This document shows, piece after piece, positions 24,490 through 37,920 of a stretch of 64,000 nt of DNA (position 1 is its first letter; each line of letters opens with the position of its first letter). The DNA lies in contig CM049316.1 of the NCBI GenBank assembly GCA_026874595.1, positions 75,060,676 through 75,124,675 on the forward strand, read 5' to 3'. The notes under the pieces were generated by a model. That model worked only from the letters and a program-made list of their open reading frames with translations, was not told where the DNA came from and did not search any database. Origin of the DNA: Sipunculus nudus (taxonomy: Eukaryota; Annelida; Sipuncula; Golfingiida; Sipunculidae). The translations under genes were made by a program, and so were the position numbers.

Positions 24490-26850
24490 AAAATGTAATT
24501 GTTTCAAAGGATAGGAGATTCAAGCGATGTTTATGTTTGAAAATAACCGCTGGAACTTGTGATATATATCATATGTGATACTCAACCCTGGCTTTGTACA
24601 TTTCATAAATACACGTTCATGGTTCTCATAATTGCGTATTTGTCTTTCCCTAAAATATTAAAAAAATAAAAATAAAAAAAAGACATGTGTGTTTTAACTA
24701 TATTTTTCAAATCTGATTTAATTACATATTTGTTAGTTATCTTATTTGTTGTAATATTACATGTTGAAAAAATCTTTTTTTGCTCTGCTCATACGTCATG
24801 TTATAATGTATTATCCTATTGGTCAGTTTTAAAGGGGCTCAATGACCTATCTGACCGATATAAGCTAAAGGTAATCCCTTGGAGCCGTTTATAGAAATAG
24901 GCCAGAAAACGCGGATATTACTGCACACAGGCTGCTTCATTTCTTTACACAAACATGGGGGCCCGCCAAAACAATCAAAATGAATTTAACAAGGGCTCCT
25001 GGCGGCAAGTAAGATAAGCCAGAGATTTGCAAATGGCGTTTTGCTACAAGTGACAATTCTAGCTCCGCATATATATACAACCTACCATCTAGGTTACAAG
25101 ATTTTCCTGTTTATTAACATTGCTGTGTTTACAAATATGTTGTTGATAAACAAATTAATAATCCTCCAAGGAAGCATTATAAAAACTTTCATAACCAGTA
25201 CTTCCGTTAGAGCATTACTATATACACAAAGGAATCCAGAAAGCACAACTTCTTTTTCAAATGGTAGGTGAATTGGCACCTTGAATTATTTATCCAGATT
25301 TTTATTTTGAAATTGTGAAAAAAACCACCATATTCCAATAAACAAGATTTAGTGCATAGACCACTAAAGAGGTTATTTATTTAAGAGTCTCGGCAACTAA
25401 TGATTGCTTTAAAGGCTTTAACGGGATTGTTCCCACTGGGACCCGTAAGCATACGGTCATCTGATAAGCGTGAATTATGACGTCATAGCATCGTGGACAT
25501 TGACGTCATTCCAATCGGCGGTTACTTGATAGGTGACAATAAGTGAAGGTTCAGCATAGTCACCAATGCTGATACATACGTGTAAATGTAATCTTGAAGT
25601 ATAATATCGCAATGCACAGAGGTGACATCCCAGGGTACTAACTCGAGATATATATGCTTTAAGCGCTATCTTCCGGAGAGGGTTAGCCTTCCAATGTGGA
25701 CGCTTTTCTATCAAATTTCCAATAAGGTGTTAATATCCATCAGGTCATCGTGGTATGATTCAATGATTAAGTAATCCTTGTAATTGTTTAATGCTTATGC
25801 TATGGTAATATGTAAATGAATCCTAAAACATACGTACCTGAGTGACATAATGCCGATGTATACCTTCTTTCACTGGGCACACCTATCGAACGGCGACAAC
25901 AAGATAATGACGGAAGAATGAATTTACTGATCGAGGCGGGTTTCCAAGTTGCATGCCCTGGCAAGTCAATGTTTTTTTATATATATATATATATATACTT
26001 CTCTGTGTGATATATTGTTTTCTCAGACATGCCGCCGCATGCCCTAACAGTGTCGTACGCTATGATCACGATAGTGAGGGGTTTGTATGTAATGACATCA
26101 CATTAGATAGTAAATTTGTTTAGCTTTGGAATCATGAAAACAACAATAGAATTATAGCCGACCAAACATGATATATAATTTTTTATTACTAAGCCCTAGG
26201 ACCTTGCCTTGGAATGAACTTTGATAGACAATGAAGGACAATTACCACGAAGAACACGATAGTGTTTTCTATATGTAAATCTGATTTCAAACCTCAATAA
26301 CTGCAGTACTTGAACTGTTTATGGGGTTAGAGGTAAATGAAATTAAATATAATATTAATAAAGTAGAAGGATATCATAAATTGAGTTGATAACATACATA
26401 TTTTGTATTTATCTAAATATTTCAGTGAAATAAACTTTATGTTGCTATAATATATGCAATATACTGAAGATATAACTGCACATGCTTCACGATCTTTCAA
26501 GTCTTTGAAAGTCCTTTCGAAAAGATCCCTATCCAAACAAATCTTATCGTACCTGTCACTCCTGAAAATGTCACATTTTAATGTTAAAATTCACAATATC
26601 GCCAATATTTTAGCATTAGCAGCCCCACTTATATATACTTATACGAGTCTTAACAGTCATCTTGGAAGATGAAGAGGTTATCCCATTTATACACGAGCAT
26701 ACACAGAAAGAAAGGACATTTTGTAAAACTGCTGTGTATGGTGGATCATATCTGAGTCATAATGTGGTGACTACATCAATAATACCAAAAAATACAAGAA
26801 TATTTATTAGGAAATGGTTGTAACAATATAAACACACACACAAACATTTG
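24490..26850. repeat. Segmental duplication, copy 2
   Basis: This is the longest of three related copies. Relative to copy 1 it has extra sequence at its left (24490-24710) and an insertion at about 26280-26590. A (TA)n tract lies at about 25977-25998. Its left part (TTTCAAAGGATAGGAGATTC to the T-rich stretch at 24790) recurs at 27985-28330, and its right part recurs at 27820-27955. No conserved frame is seen. Confidence 0.75.
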
Positions 26851-27819
26851 TACAGCTTTGTTGCGGAGATCCCTGGCAATCTTCCAATTGCAAATCAATA
26901 TTTGACTTGTACGTTAAGTATTCCATGCATATTTTGAAGTGCCTTATTTCCATGCTTATTGTTGTCTCATGTGTTAAACACACAAATTAGCAATCATAAA
27001 ATGATAATTATAACACGAATATGAATATTAAAAGAAGATTAGAAGATATTTATTTACATACAGATTACCCGACAGGACGGTCAGGTGACTGCTGCTTGGG
27101 GTCCAAACCGCAATCACAAACCTAAATGTTCGAGGGGCGCTGCGGCCGGCTGCGTAAAAAGGGGAATATACATATAAACACACTGAAGATAAATCCCGAT
27201 AAATCTTACCCATTGAATCGATTGAGGGATCCATTTACCATGATGAATTAAACCCTCAAACCTTTATAATTACTGGTCTGCCAATTTTTATTCTGCATTT
27301 AACAGCTAAAGAAGGATGAAAGGCGGACAGGGAGAATCCGGAGGGGAATTGTTAAATTTGGTCCTACTAAGAGTGCCCAAGTCATTCATCTTGTACACCG
27401 ACGTGAAACAAAAGCCCCTCACTAAACTTAACGTATTTCATAATTTAACAATTATTCAAATATTAAACAATTATATTAAACAAAGTTCAGTGGTGGAAAA
27501 TCATTTTAAATCTTGAGTGATTTTGTTAAAATATTATAAGTTGAATCATAATGAGATCATAATATTAAACATTAGAGATAATGAATACACTTCAATGGTT
27601 AATACTGTGTTTGAAACAAATAATTCCCCTAATAATATACATAATCAAATACTCCAATTACAAATCCACTGTAACGCTGTAGGACTACACAAGAAATATT
27701 TCAAGGAAAGCGTGGTCACACATCAGTAAACTCTCCGGATAGCATAAAAGGGTAATTGATTTTGGTACTTATTGTTACTGGTATAGTTTCTGTCAGGATT
27801 AATAGTACCCTACGCCAAT
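26851..27819. other. Spacer between duplication copies
   Basis: No gene or recognised repeat is present. Open frames here are short and AT-rich. Confidence 0.5.
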
Positions 27820-28340
27820 ATCGCCTATTTTGTAGCATTGGCAGTCCTACTTATATATACTTATACAGGTCTTGAGATTAACTTAGAAGAAAAATATGTC
27901 ATTTTATTTATACACAAGCATACACAGAAAGAAAAGACATTTTGTAATTATTGCGTTTAGTAGTTCTCAAAATATGAATAAAAATATTTTCAAAGGATAT
28001 GAGATTCAAACGATGTTTAATTTGGAAAATAACCGTTGGAACTTGTAGAATGATCAATTTGGTTGGTGATACTCTGAACCCCTGACCTGTTAACTTTAAC
28101 GAATGCACATTAATGGCTCTTATAACAGTACTTTTGTCTTTCCCTAAAGTTTAGGATGAAATAAAGAAATTTACGAAAATACTTGGGAGAAATTTTTCAA
28201 ATTTAATTGAATTACATGTATTTTTGTTATCTTATGTGTTGTTTAATGCAGTTTTATTATCGATTTTTATTCTCTGTGTAGTATATTTTACCTGCTTGTA
28301 ATTCATGTTATTATTTAATATTCCATCCCTTGGTTTTATT
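27820..28340. repeat. Segmental duplication, copy 3 (end joined to start)
   Basis: The first 130 bases match the right end of copy 2 (AATATCGCC.AT.TTTTAGCATT, ACTTATATATACTTATAC, CACAGAAAGAAA). From about 27985 the sequence matches the left end of copy 2 (GATTCAA.CGATGTTTA, AATAACCG.TGGAACTTGT, TTTGTCTTTCCCTAAA). A unit end directly followed by a unit start is the pattern of a head-to-tail array junction with the middle lost. From 28341 to 28979 no gene was recognised. Confidence 0.7.
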
Positions 28341-28979
28341 TTTTAGCAAAATATTAAAATGTAAACAATAACTATATTCTGATATATAAGACTTTAGGTT
28401 TAGAACCCCAAAGAGTTAATATAGGGCGGAAGTTACAGTTTTATGCAGATTCGAATGGATAGGTAAATATGGTGTTAGTTATATGTGCCGTTTACATATA
28501 TGGTGTCGTACCAAGAAACTATCAACGTTTCTTCTGTTGTAGTCCTCGATTATTTAATTATCGCATGACACGCCGATTCCAATTCCCCAATAGTCAATGT
28601 GGAAGCCTATGTAGGGTATGATTTTTTTAAAATCGTTATGGCATTTGTTATATACAAAAAGACACAAAATTGTTGCGGGCGCGATCAGTGGCACAAACAT
28701 AAGTCCATGTGCCAGGATTTTCTTTGGAAGCGTTTTATCAGCTATATGGGCAAATCTTCCTCTTCTTGTCCTGTGTCTGTCTGTCTGCCAGTTTCATTCT
28801 GCAAACTAATAATATATTTATATTTATATGCGCCATCTAGTGCAGTCGTAGTGAAGACGTGTTTTACTTCGTTCACAAACCCAGACGCAAATTATATGGT
28901 TGTATAGTAAAAGAAGTGACTACTACATGATATTGTGAAAGTAAATGATTAATCTAAAATAATGGGTATAGATACAGCT

Positions 28980-31900
28980 GCCTGGAGAACCAGAGTTGGC
29001 TGCTTTTTACCAACATAAAGTAAAGGAAACGTTCCAGCTGACAACTGTACATTTAAACATGTTTCCATGGCTATCCTATTGACGCTATGCGGTGATGTCG
29101 AACTTAATCCAGGATCAGGCCCCACGGAGAAAGAGAGCAGTAAAGGTAAATGTAGCAGTTCCAGAATTAGAAGTACGATACAATAACACACCATGGTTCT
29201 TAGTAGCAGTAGTACTGGTAACATTCCTGACTCGAACACTGTTAGTCAGACACAGAGCCAGAAAGATAACCCGGTGAGCGATATTATAGGATCGTGTGCT
29301 GCATCTGATAGTGTAAATACTTCAACAGGGACAGACGTTGAGGATGTGTTAGTTGAAAGTTGAGCAAACCGAGTGAATGAATTACATGGCCAGGTTAAAG
29401 CACTTATGAAAGAAAAAATAAGAGCTGAACAATAACGTAAGCAGATTAGACGATCTGTCTAGATGGGACAATTTAGTTATTCATGGAATACCTGAGAAAA
29501 AAAAATGGTCAAGAAACTTAAAAAATATTAGAAAGTACACTGAGGTAAGTCATGAAATAGATACTGAAAATAGAAAATGAGGACGACAGAGAAATTTAAA
29601 TAGAAAGAGCCAAGAGACTTGGACCAAAGGGAAGAGCAACGTTCAGGCCAATCATTGTGAAGTTTAGCAAGTATTAAAGTAGACAGAAAGTATTGATAAC
29701 TGAAAGAAAGAAACTTAAAGTAAAGGATAGTGAGGTTAGATTTCATAAACGAGTGCGCAACATCATAAAGAAATTAGGACGTGAACTGGGGAAGGCAAAA
29801 AGTGTTGGACAAAGTGCATATTTATCCTATGATAAATTTATTATTGATGGAAAACCGTTTACATGACAAAAAGAAACAGATCCTTTGGAACCACTCTATG
29901 CTGGATCAAAGAGAGGACAACATAAATAAAAAAAAAAAAAAAAAAAACAGGCCATGGTCTAAAGATAAATTCAGAGAATTGGTCTTTTCTTTCACATCTG
30001 CACAAAAGCATTCGTTATCTCCGGGGGATGAAGAAGAAACCATATCTGAATCTAAATTATATGAAAATTATTCATTATATGATCAAAAGTGACAAACTTC
30101 AGAGATTATCAATGTAACAAATAAAGAAACATTATGTTGATCTAATCACATGGGATTGTCAGGGTCTTAAATATAAACAGTTCATTCCAGAACTGATAAA
30201 AAATAATTGACAAATTATGACAATGTAGAACTGTGTGAGACATGGGAATTACAGGAAATCGATTTTAATGACATGCTACCAGGCTGCACATGTGATGCTA
30301 CAGTTCGCAAGAGGGACAAAAATGAGAAATTCAGGGGGGATATGTGTCTTTGTTAGAATAAATACAACAGTACAATGAAACGGATTTATAACAATTTTCA
30401 AGATATGATTGTGATATATCGAAGGACAGAAATAATCTGATCAACCCAAATTTTATTATAATATTGATTTTTAGTTTATATTTCCCCTGAGGAATCTTCA
30501 GTTTATTCAAATGGTGATCATGGTATAAATATTCTAGAATTAAATTTTAAAATAATACATTATGATAATATTAAAGGAGACATAATTATAGCAAGAGATT
30601 TTAATGCAAGAATTTGAACCATAGAGGACTATACACCTTGTAGATAAGATAATCCATTGAATGAAGTAATCTGCCGTATTGATGATAGTATGACCAATTT
30701 TGAAGTTTTCAAATTTGATCTTTCTGATCACTTTCCTATTTGTTGTAGGTTTACTTCTACTATGGTAAAACACGTACCTGCACCTTTAACTATGCACCTA
30801 CACACGTTGCACAATAATTTACAAGACCAGACAGGTAATGTGTCTATTGCAGTATTAAAAAAAAAACAGTTGCTATATAGTAATATAAATCCAAACCAGG
30901 CAGTAAACACATTAGGAAGATTTGTATGTTCTCAGAACAGTATGTTCTCCTCTAGTAAAACCCCTAAAACATCTCAAATATCAAAACAATATAGATCACA
31001 TAAAATTGAAATTGATGGAAATATAATTAAAGTATTGAAATCTATGTATAGCCACTTAACCTGTTGTGTAAAAACGGACAAGAGTTAAGTGATACCTTTT
31101 TATGTAGTAATGGCACCAGCCAAGGATGTTTGTTAAGCCCTATATTATTAATATTATATCTTTATTGGTTCTTAGAAATGATTAAAGAAGCAACATTACC
31201 AGGAATTCAAATGACACAAAAATCGGAAGATATATTTTCGCAAGATATAAATATTTTGGCAGATGATATTTGTGTTGTTGGCGTCTCAGTTGCTCGCGTA
31301 CAAAATATATTGCACATTTTAGAAATCTTTCGTAACAATTGGAGTATGCAAGTAAATGCAGACAAAACAAAAGCTGTATTATTTAAGAGGGCAGGTAGAA
31401 TTACACAGAATGAAAAATGGTATTTCAAAGGAAAACAATGGAAACCAATATAAATACCTGTGAATATTATTTTCCTCAATATTGTCGTGGAATCCTTGTT
31501 TAAAATTATTAACACTCCAAGCACAGAAGGGTCTGAATATGGTTGGAAAATGTGAATCTTAATGTGGTAAAATGTCTCCTGATATCATAATGAATATATT
31601 TGATAAAGCAGTAGCACCAGCATTATTATATGATCTGAAATTTAGGGCTTCTTATCATGACCGGTTATAGATAATGTGCAAGCTAGGTTTTGTAATGTAA
31701 TTTTGGGTGTTAATAGAAGCACAGTTAATGTTTTTTGCTTGAATGTGGTAGATATACTTTGCAATGTATGTTCTTTAAGAGATGTTTAAAATATTGGTTA
31801 CGACTACTGAATATGGGAAACTCTAGATTTCCTTTCATTTGTTATAAAGCGTTAAAACGATTTAATAAATTGGGTAAACCTACATGGCCAGGTTACATTA

Positions 31901-32620
31901 ATCATGTATTGAATAGGTGTGGATTTGGTCATGCATGGTTGAAACAGGTAGTTCGTGATGAAAAGTTGTTCATTGATAAACAAGAGTCAAGGAAATCGGA
32001 CAGCAAGAGATGTTAACTAAAATAAAGGAAAAACCCTAACTAAGTATATATAGTAAAGTAAAATCAGGCATTGAGCCAGAACGATACTTAATAATATCCC
32101 ATACATCTACAGACATGTATTAGCTAAATTTCGACTAATTGACCATTATAATGAGATTGAGGTAGGCAGAAGGAGTAATATTCCAGTAAATATGAGACTG
32201 TTAATTTTGTGAGAATGATGAAATTGTAGATGAGGCCCACGTTCTTTTCAAGTGTACCAAGTTTTTATCATATATACAGAATTTTCCACAAAATATATAT
32301 GGACTTATCCAGATTTTGAGAATACATAATCACGGGTAAAAATCTGATTTAGGGAAACATTTCAGAATATAATATTTCATAAAGTAGTACTTTAAATTGA
32401 TATATTTACTGAATACTAAGATTAATGTATAGTTGAAAATGGTAAATCTACATTTACATTTATGTTTATCAGTGCTATTCTTTTCTATGAAATTAACATA
32501 TTTTAACATAATTTAACACGTATTGGCAGAAAGCAATTGTAAACTTGAGTATATTTATATGTTACTGAGGTTGTTTGTACTTTGAGCCATGAGGCTTTTC
32601 TACAAGAAATCTTTGTTGTT
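28980..32620 (+). mobile_element. Decayed CR1/L2-like LINE with 2A-like motif (copy A)
   Basis: Order from 5': a 2A-like motif in ORF1, a coiled-coil and RRM-like ORF1 remnant, traces of endonuclease, reverse transcriptase and a Cys/His-rich C-terminus. ORF1 keeps RLDDLSRWDNLVIHGIPE near 29450, the usual start of the LINE ORF1p RRM. RT keeps SQGCLLSPILL near 31115 and the active-site ILADDICVV at 31252-31278, then MQVNADKTKAVLF near 31350. The tail shows CENDEIVDEAHVLFKC near 32210. An A-run at 29927-29947 is internal. The 3' end near GAGCCATGAGGCTTTTC (about 32583) resembles CR1-type 3' ends. Many stops and shifts show it is dead. Confidence 0.8.
29055..29114 (+). other. 2A-like translational-recoding motif, last residue lost (LINE A)
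   Basis: The frame reads MAILLTLCGDVELNPG and then Ser-Gly-Pro. The 2A consensus is D-V/I-E-x-N-P-G-P, with peptide-bond skipping between the final Gly and Pro. Here a Ser codon stands where the final Pro should be, so skipping is expected to be lost. 2A-like sequences at the N-terminus of ORF1 are known from several animal non-LTR retrotransposons. The hydrophobic stretch just upstream (AILLTL) fits that context. Confidence 0.75.
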
Positions 32621-32744
32621 GTATATGTATAAATATATATTTTTTTATACACAGAACGTGCCAACTTGTAAATATATGGCCGAATTTGAATCAAAAGGTA
32701 ATGGTGACGTGATTGATACCAAGAAATACATGATTATTCATATA

Positions 32745-32775
32745 CACACACACACCCATATATATATATATATAA
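32745..32775. repeat. (CA)n(TA)n microsatellite beside the ribozyme-like motif
   Basis: A short dinucleotide tract ends about 20 bases from the hammerhead-like core. From 32824 to 33180 no gene was recognised. Confidence 0.9.
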
Positions 32776-32795
32776 AATTCTGAAGAAAACAGTCT

Positions 32796-32823
32796 GTTTC
32801 ACGGGATGCGACCCGATCATCAG
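32796..32823 (-). ncRNA. Hammerhead ribozyme-like core, possibly from a Penelope-type element
   Basis: On the minus strand the sequence runs CTGATGA, then T, CGGG, loop TCGCAT, CCCG, T, then GAAAC. These are the two invariant boxes of the hammerhead catalytic core with a 4-bp stem II between them. CAG/CTG after GAAAC could make a minimal stem III. Such cores with very short stem III are known in Penelope-like retroelements. No Penelope RT or GIY-YIG frame was seen here, so only a terminal fragment would remain. Stem I pairing is weak by eye. Confidence 0.5.
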
Positions 32824-33180
32824 GTGAATGTGTTAGAATGTGGTTATATATATACATATCAATAAGGCCTCTCCGCTTGGCTCAGACAGGGAAACACATG
32901 AACCGAGTTAACATCCGGTGCCAGATTTGCAGGTATTTGAACAAAGTTCACCCCCCCCTCCTACAACGCACGTTTGAGTAGGATGACCGTCAAGGCCATA
33001 CCTTTGAATCACGATTGTTAGAGCAACAAAAAATGTAGGTCGTCTATTATTATGAGGACGTTGGCTTTGGAAGAGATAAATGTTTGCCACTCGAAGCAAA
33101 GATTAACGCTGGTGGCAGAGGACATTGTTCCCTTGACAGGGGATCAACAGCGCACCCGATATAGGTCACGAACCATGCGT

Positions 33181-33481
33181 CAGATTCCTCAAAATGTCTT
33201 TTTGGGAAATATGCCAGGCCACGTTTTCATTTCCACTTCGACAAACATTGCGACCAAATACACCAGCAATGTAAAATATGAGTAAAGCTAAAAAAGATAC
33301 CTAATTCGAGTGTAATATTTATTACCAGGTGGGAGGAGAGTCAAGATGACGTATAGTAATGTCGTTTTGTATGATATCAACCAATTACACCTGACAAAAT
33401 TAAATGGCACATGTTATGCTTATATGTGATTAGGCCGATCAAAATCACAAACGACATGTATTCAAAACTGTCGTCTTTTTT

Positions 33482-33541
<60 letters not shown>

Positions 33542-34150
33542 TAACTACAATGTTGTGGTAAGTCTAATATCTTTTTCAGGAACAGGTTAATGTTATTGTT
33601 TAGTTGTAGACACAATCCAAACTACGCCTAATGATCAATTAGTAAAGGCCCTGTGTAGTGTACATAAAAAATATAACTCGCGTTTCGTATTTCTGCCCAA
33701 GGATTCTTTGTCGACACAGTCTTCACATATTATATTTGTCAGCACAAAAGACTCCCTTCAGAATTACAAAATGTATAAATTTGTACTTGTTTTAAATGTC
33801 ATTGAATGATCATATCTGAAGGAAATGGACATAAAATAGGCCTATCCTCGATTTTGAATCAGCGAGGAGCAACTGCCGTACATTGGAGGAATATCCTTCC
33901 TAACCATATATGTAACGTTATTACTTACTTAGTGTAATCGAGAGTGATATAAATAACAAATCTGTCAGATATGAAGAAGAACAATGTAAATAATTGCTAT
34001 CTATGATATATAATTATGTATTGAATATAAAATCTGTAAGACCTAATATTCTATTGGTAGATGCTAGTTTTAACCATGGCACATCGTCCGTCATTCGTGT
34101 ATCGTACTTCGTCTGTCAGTTAACATTAACAACTCAGCAATGACTGGATA

Positions 34151-34200
<50 letters not shown>

Positions 34201-37130
34201 CCCACAGACAAAATGTTTCTTCTGCTTATTTTGAAATTCCCGCGGATGTGCAAGATCGGCCATCTTGTCACGGAGTCTTGTTATGGTTAACATAATCACG
34301 GACCGTTTTGTTTTCCCTCATATAATCATAAAAACATAAAAAAAACGGTGAATCGGAGATATCAAGCCCGTCTGTTGTTATGGTTTTGAGGGGTAATATT
34401 TTTAATTTAGCCAAAAATTATCTACAAATGGGAGATAAAACATGCATTATTGCAAATGAATTGGAACCATTAACATCCTAGACCGGAGGCGCCATGAGCG
34501 TTTTAATTGGGAAAAAATTATCAGGTTAAATTTTATGTCTCTTCAAATATGATTGCAAGTGCTTCCTTAATCTGCGTCATTGGATAAACTGTCAAACAAG
34601 AAATCTGCATTCTAAGGAGTGCAAGCCATGCAAAACACTGTAGACCCTGGTTTTAACTTGATTTGTCCTTATCCGCAAGAATTAGATGTGGTACTGAGAC
34701 GACACCTAGCTATGGTAATACACAACAGGTGTACACAGCACGTAGAATGTCAGTTACTGGTAAATGAAATGTGTATTTCCTGTAGTTCTGTAATAGTGAC
34801 AGTTATCGCAGTTATCTGACAGTGCATTTGAAGCAAACGAATACATTATTTACTGTTTGTAAAACAATATACACAACGTTTCATCAATTAAATGCCAATT
34901 ATATATACGAAGAAGAATATAGAAAAGCCTTTTAAATACGTTTATATGATCACAATTATGTCCAAAATCGTGCATACAAATCCGCCAAACATCTACATAC
35001 AATAATAAATAGCACTTACATCATTTTCTGTCGTTTTTTAATAATATGACAATGATATGTGTGAGGAAAATCTAAACCCGAAAGGCAGCCCGATATAAAT
35101 AATTTACAAAGCATTCTTGCCAGCAGTTTTATTCAGTTGGCAGGAAATGATTCATTCCCTCGCTAAAATATTTGAGCAAGGTTAATCCAATTTTTTTTTG
35201 CAGATATATAAAGTACTTATATAGAGTACTCTCATACACCTGACACCTGGAGTGTTCACAGAGGGCTGAGTAACAGACATACCGACTCATTTGTAGCTTG
35301 GATGTTTTTATAGCTTGAAAGATATTCATCATGTTTACGTAACTTTACATAACCATAAGCACGGGCCTCAACTTTAAGACCGCTAGGTGGCCCGAGGCGG
35401 GTAAAACTACAGTGAGGGTAAGGTTAATTATGTGGTGTTTGGAAGCGTCCTGTGGACAAATTAACTATATTAGGGCATGCTCTCATACAGTATTACTAGT
35501 TCACTAATATAGTTTTACAAATGTTCAAATAATACATGGGTCAACACGATTTTGATATAAAAATACTAACAAAGGTAGGCCGATCTTCCTAAATTACATG
35601 GAACTCAATTAGTTAATGCAGCATTTTTCACTTACCATATTCCTCTAAAGTACAAATTAACCGACTGCTAAACGATGACACAAAATCCAATAATTAATGG
35701 AGTATATCAACGTCTTAGCAGTGTTACCTGACAAGTGACTCGCTGGTTTTACTGGTCCCTACTTTTTGTTAATATCGAACTAGGTAGCTGCATCTGGGTA
35801 TCATCAACTGTAACCTCACCTCTTTTGATAAATTGGGCTGACTGTTTGCGGGTTTCCTTTTCCCGTGCAGTGTCTAAACTCACAGCCAGGGTGAATTCAT
35901 TGCGAGTGGATGCGTAAACGTTTCGATTTTGCCCAGTTAATTCGTGGTTTTATATACACATATAATGTTCACCTTCCTTTAAACGATGGAAACCGCTCTG
36001 TATCATGCTTAAGCTCTCGAGGCGTTATACGGGAACTCCACCTACATAGAAAGCACTGTTGATTGGATCAGACATAACATACAGGGAATTTTGAGGTTAA
36101 TGTTAGAGGAAGGAGCCGCCACAGATGGAGGATAACTCCGAATTATCTCGATTTGGCTTAGGAGCAGGTTTGTGTAGCTGAATGTATAGTTCTTGTCTGA
36201 CTTTTTTATTTTGTACAAACCACACGTGATATACAATGTATATTTGTGAGTATTTCATGCGTATATTTCAAATTTCCAGGGCTTTCTGTCCAATAAATTT
36301 ATTAAATATATACAATTAATCTATATGATTAGTATATTTTAGTAGCTTGCCCTATTTCGTTATTTTAATAATTCGCTCATTGCACCAATTCAGCTTTGCT
36401 TCCGATAGTTGTACCCAACATAATTAGGTCTCATGAGACTTTGCTCTATACTTGCGCTACAATAGTTTTTGATAAAATTATATAATCACAAGTATGTCTA
36501 CATTTTTTTATTACTAAAATGCCCAGAGAGGAAATAACATTTGACAAGATTAATATTATAAAATCGATGAAAAGAAAGCTTTAAAAACCTTTTCACTATT
36601 CAGTTCATGATTATAATATCTATTAACTGAAAAACAAAATCCACTGCAGATCTGAGGTACGTGACCTTATTCGTTCTATAAGAAAAGCAGGCCCTACACG
36701 GTTATAAAAGTATTCGCCCATTAGCACCAGAAGCCATCTTGATAAATTAAGACATGGCTATACCGTCTCTCTATATAACCTGGTTTTCTGCAGACCCTCC
36801 GCCCTAATGATTTCAAAGACCACAGAGTTCGCACTGTTTTGTCTGCCTTTATCAGCCCTTCAGTGCCCAGTTAACAGGAAATAAATTATATAGAGTGGCG
36901 CTGATACCCTGTGGGCCAAAATGGTTCGGAGCACAGAAGTACGTTGTTATATATGCGATATCAAATAAGCTGTTTGGCGTTGTCCTTCCATGCAAACACG
37001 GTTTGAACAACTACTCGCACGGCCTTCAAAGGTTCATCGAACAAACGCTCTATATAAAAATAAATGAAAATATCTTCTGTACCCGAAAATTTAGTTCTTC
37101 TAACAGATATAATAAAATATTTTCATATAA
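33181..37130. repeat. Segmental duplication pair, copy A
   Basis: This segment matches 45611-49200 throughout. Shared landmarks include TTCGAGTGT, GACGTATA.TAATGTCGTT, CAGTTACTGGT, TACACCTGACACCTGGAGTG, ATCATCAACTGTAACCTCACC, ATGGAAACC near 35986 and GTTATAAAA near 36700. (TA)n tracts occur at 33485-33539 and 34154-34200. The ORF that is open in copy B (48064-48258) is broken here. A TATAAAA word at about 36702 and the following 200 bases are kept in both copies and may be a promoter, but no complete gene could be built. Confidence 0.8.
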
Positions 37131-37144
37131 ACTGATATAAGTTT

Positions 37145-37375
37145 AAGCTACCGGTCCATTACACTGCAGTTGATCCGAATGTTGACCAGATGAAGCAGTT
37201 TAAACGGAGAGTAGCCGGTAACATTAAATACGCAGGTGTAGAATTTGACTAACGGGACGTGGAAGCCGGAGAATATTTATCTGCCAATGCCTCCTCTGAC
37301 AAGTTTCAAATGGTATTCTTCATACATAGCTTGTATTTCTTCTACGGTCGAATGGGTGAGGTTTTGGAAGTTTTT
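37145..37375 (+). pseudogene. Unidentified coding-like block with one stop
   Basis: One frame reads KLPVHYTAVDPNVDQMKQF, then RRVAGNIKYAGVEFD, a TAA, then RDVEAGEYLSANASSDKF and MVFFIHSLYFFYGRMGEVLE. Composition is protein-like and unlike the flanking AT-rich DNA. I do not recognise the family. It precedes the exon-like block at 37.65 kb and could belong to the same gene or gene remnant. Confidence 0.35.
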
Positions 37376-37645
37376 TTTATAATTTGACAGCGAAAGATGG
37401 AAGTATAATTGGAATTAAAAAGGTAAGACATTACCATTTATGATTCCATAACTGAATAACTGCGTTCGTGCGCTTTCTGGTTTCTGTTACCGAAAAGACC
37501 CTACTAAATCACTGATATGAAAAATTATTAGACAACATCGATTAAGTTGACCAACAATGTATGGTTCACTTTTCTGCATCGCATACATAAGAATTTGCCA
37601 GTTTATATTATATAGAATATATCATTTATACTAATGTATGTTTTC

Positions 37646-37832
37646 AGGCAGGTGTTTCAGGAATTACGAAGGGAAACTTCCGATGTGTGATATGGCATGG
37701 GGACAGGACGTTGACATTGCACTTGAGCATGGGCATCTGACCTTCAAACGGACAGAGTTTCAGTTCCATGTAGACAGAGGTACGGAAGATAAATTGTCTC
37801 TGAAAATAACTCATATACATCATCATGGCTAG
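37646..37832 (+). CDS. Exon-like block of unknown family, copy at 37.6 kb
   Basis: After an acceptor-like TATGTTTTCAG the frame reads CFRNYEGKLPMCDMAWGQD, then VDIALEHGHLTFKRTEFQF. The same block recurs at 63.45 kb with clear protein similarity. Homology covers about 285 bases (37634-37920). This copy loses the frame near RGTEDK relative to the other, so it may be the degraded member. No known domain is recognised. Confidence 0.4.
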
Positions 37833-37920
37833 ACATCTGTATGGAGAAATATTAAGTCAGGTCGGAATTCGATTATCTGTAATGTCATGGGTAAATATAT
37901 GGAGAGAAAGGTTAATTCCT

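Noticed and set aside
37145-37832. Considered an actinoporin-like or lipocalin gene for the unknown exon blocks
   Set aside because: No diagnostic residues of either family line up, so the blocks are left unnamed.
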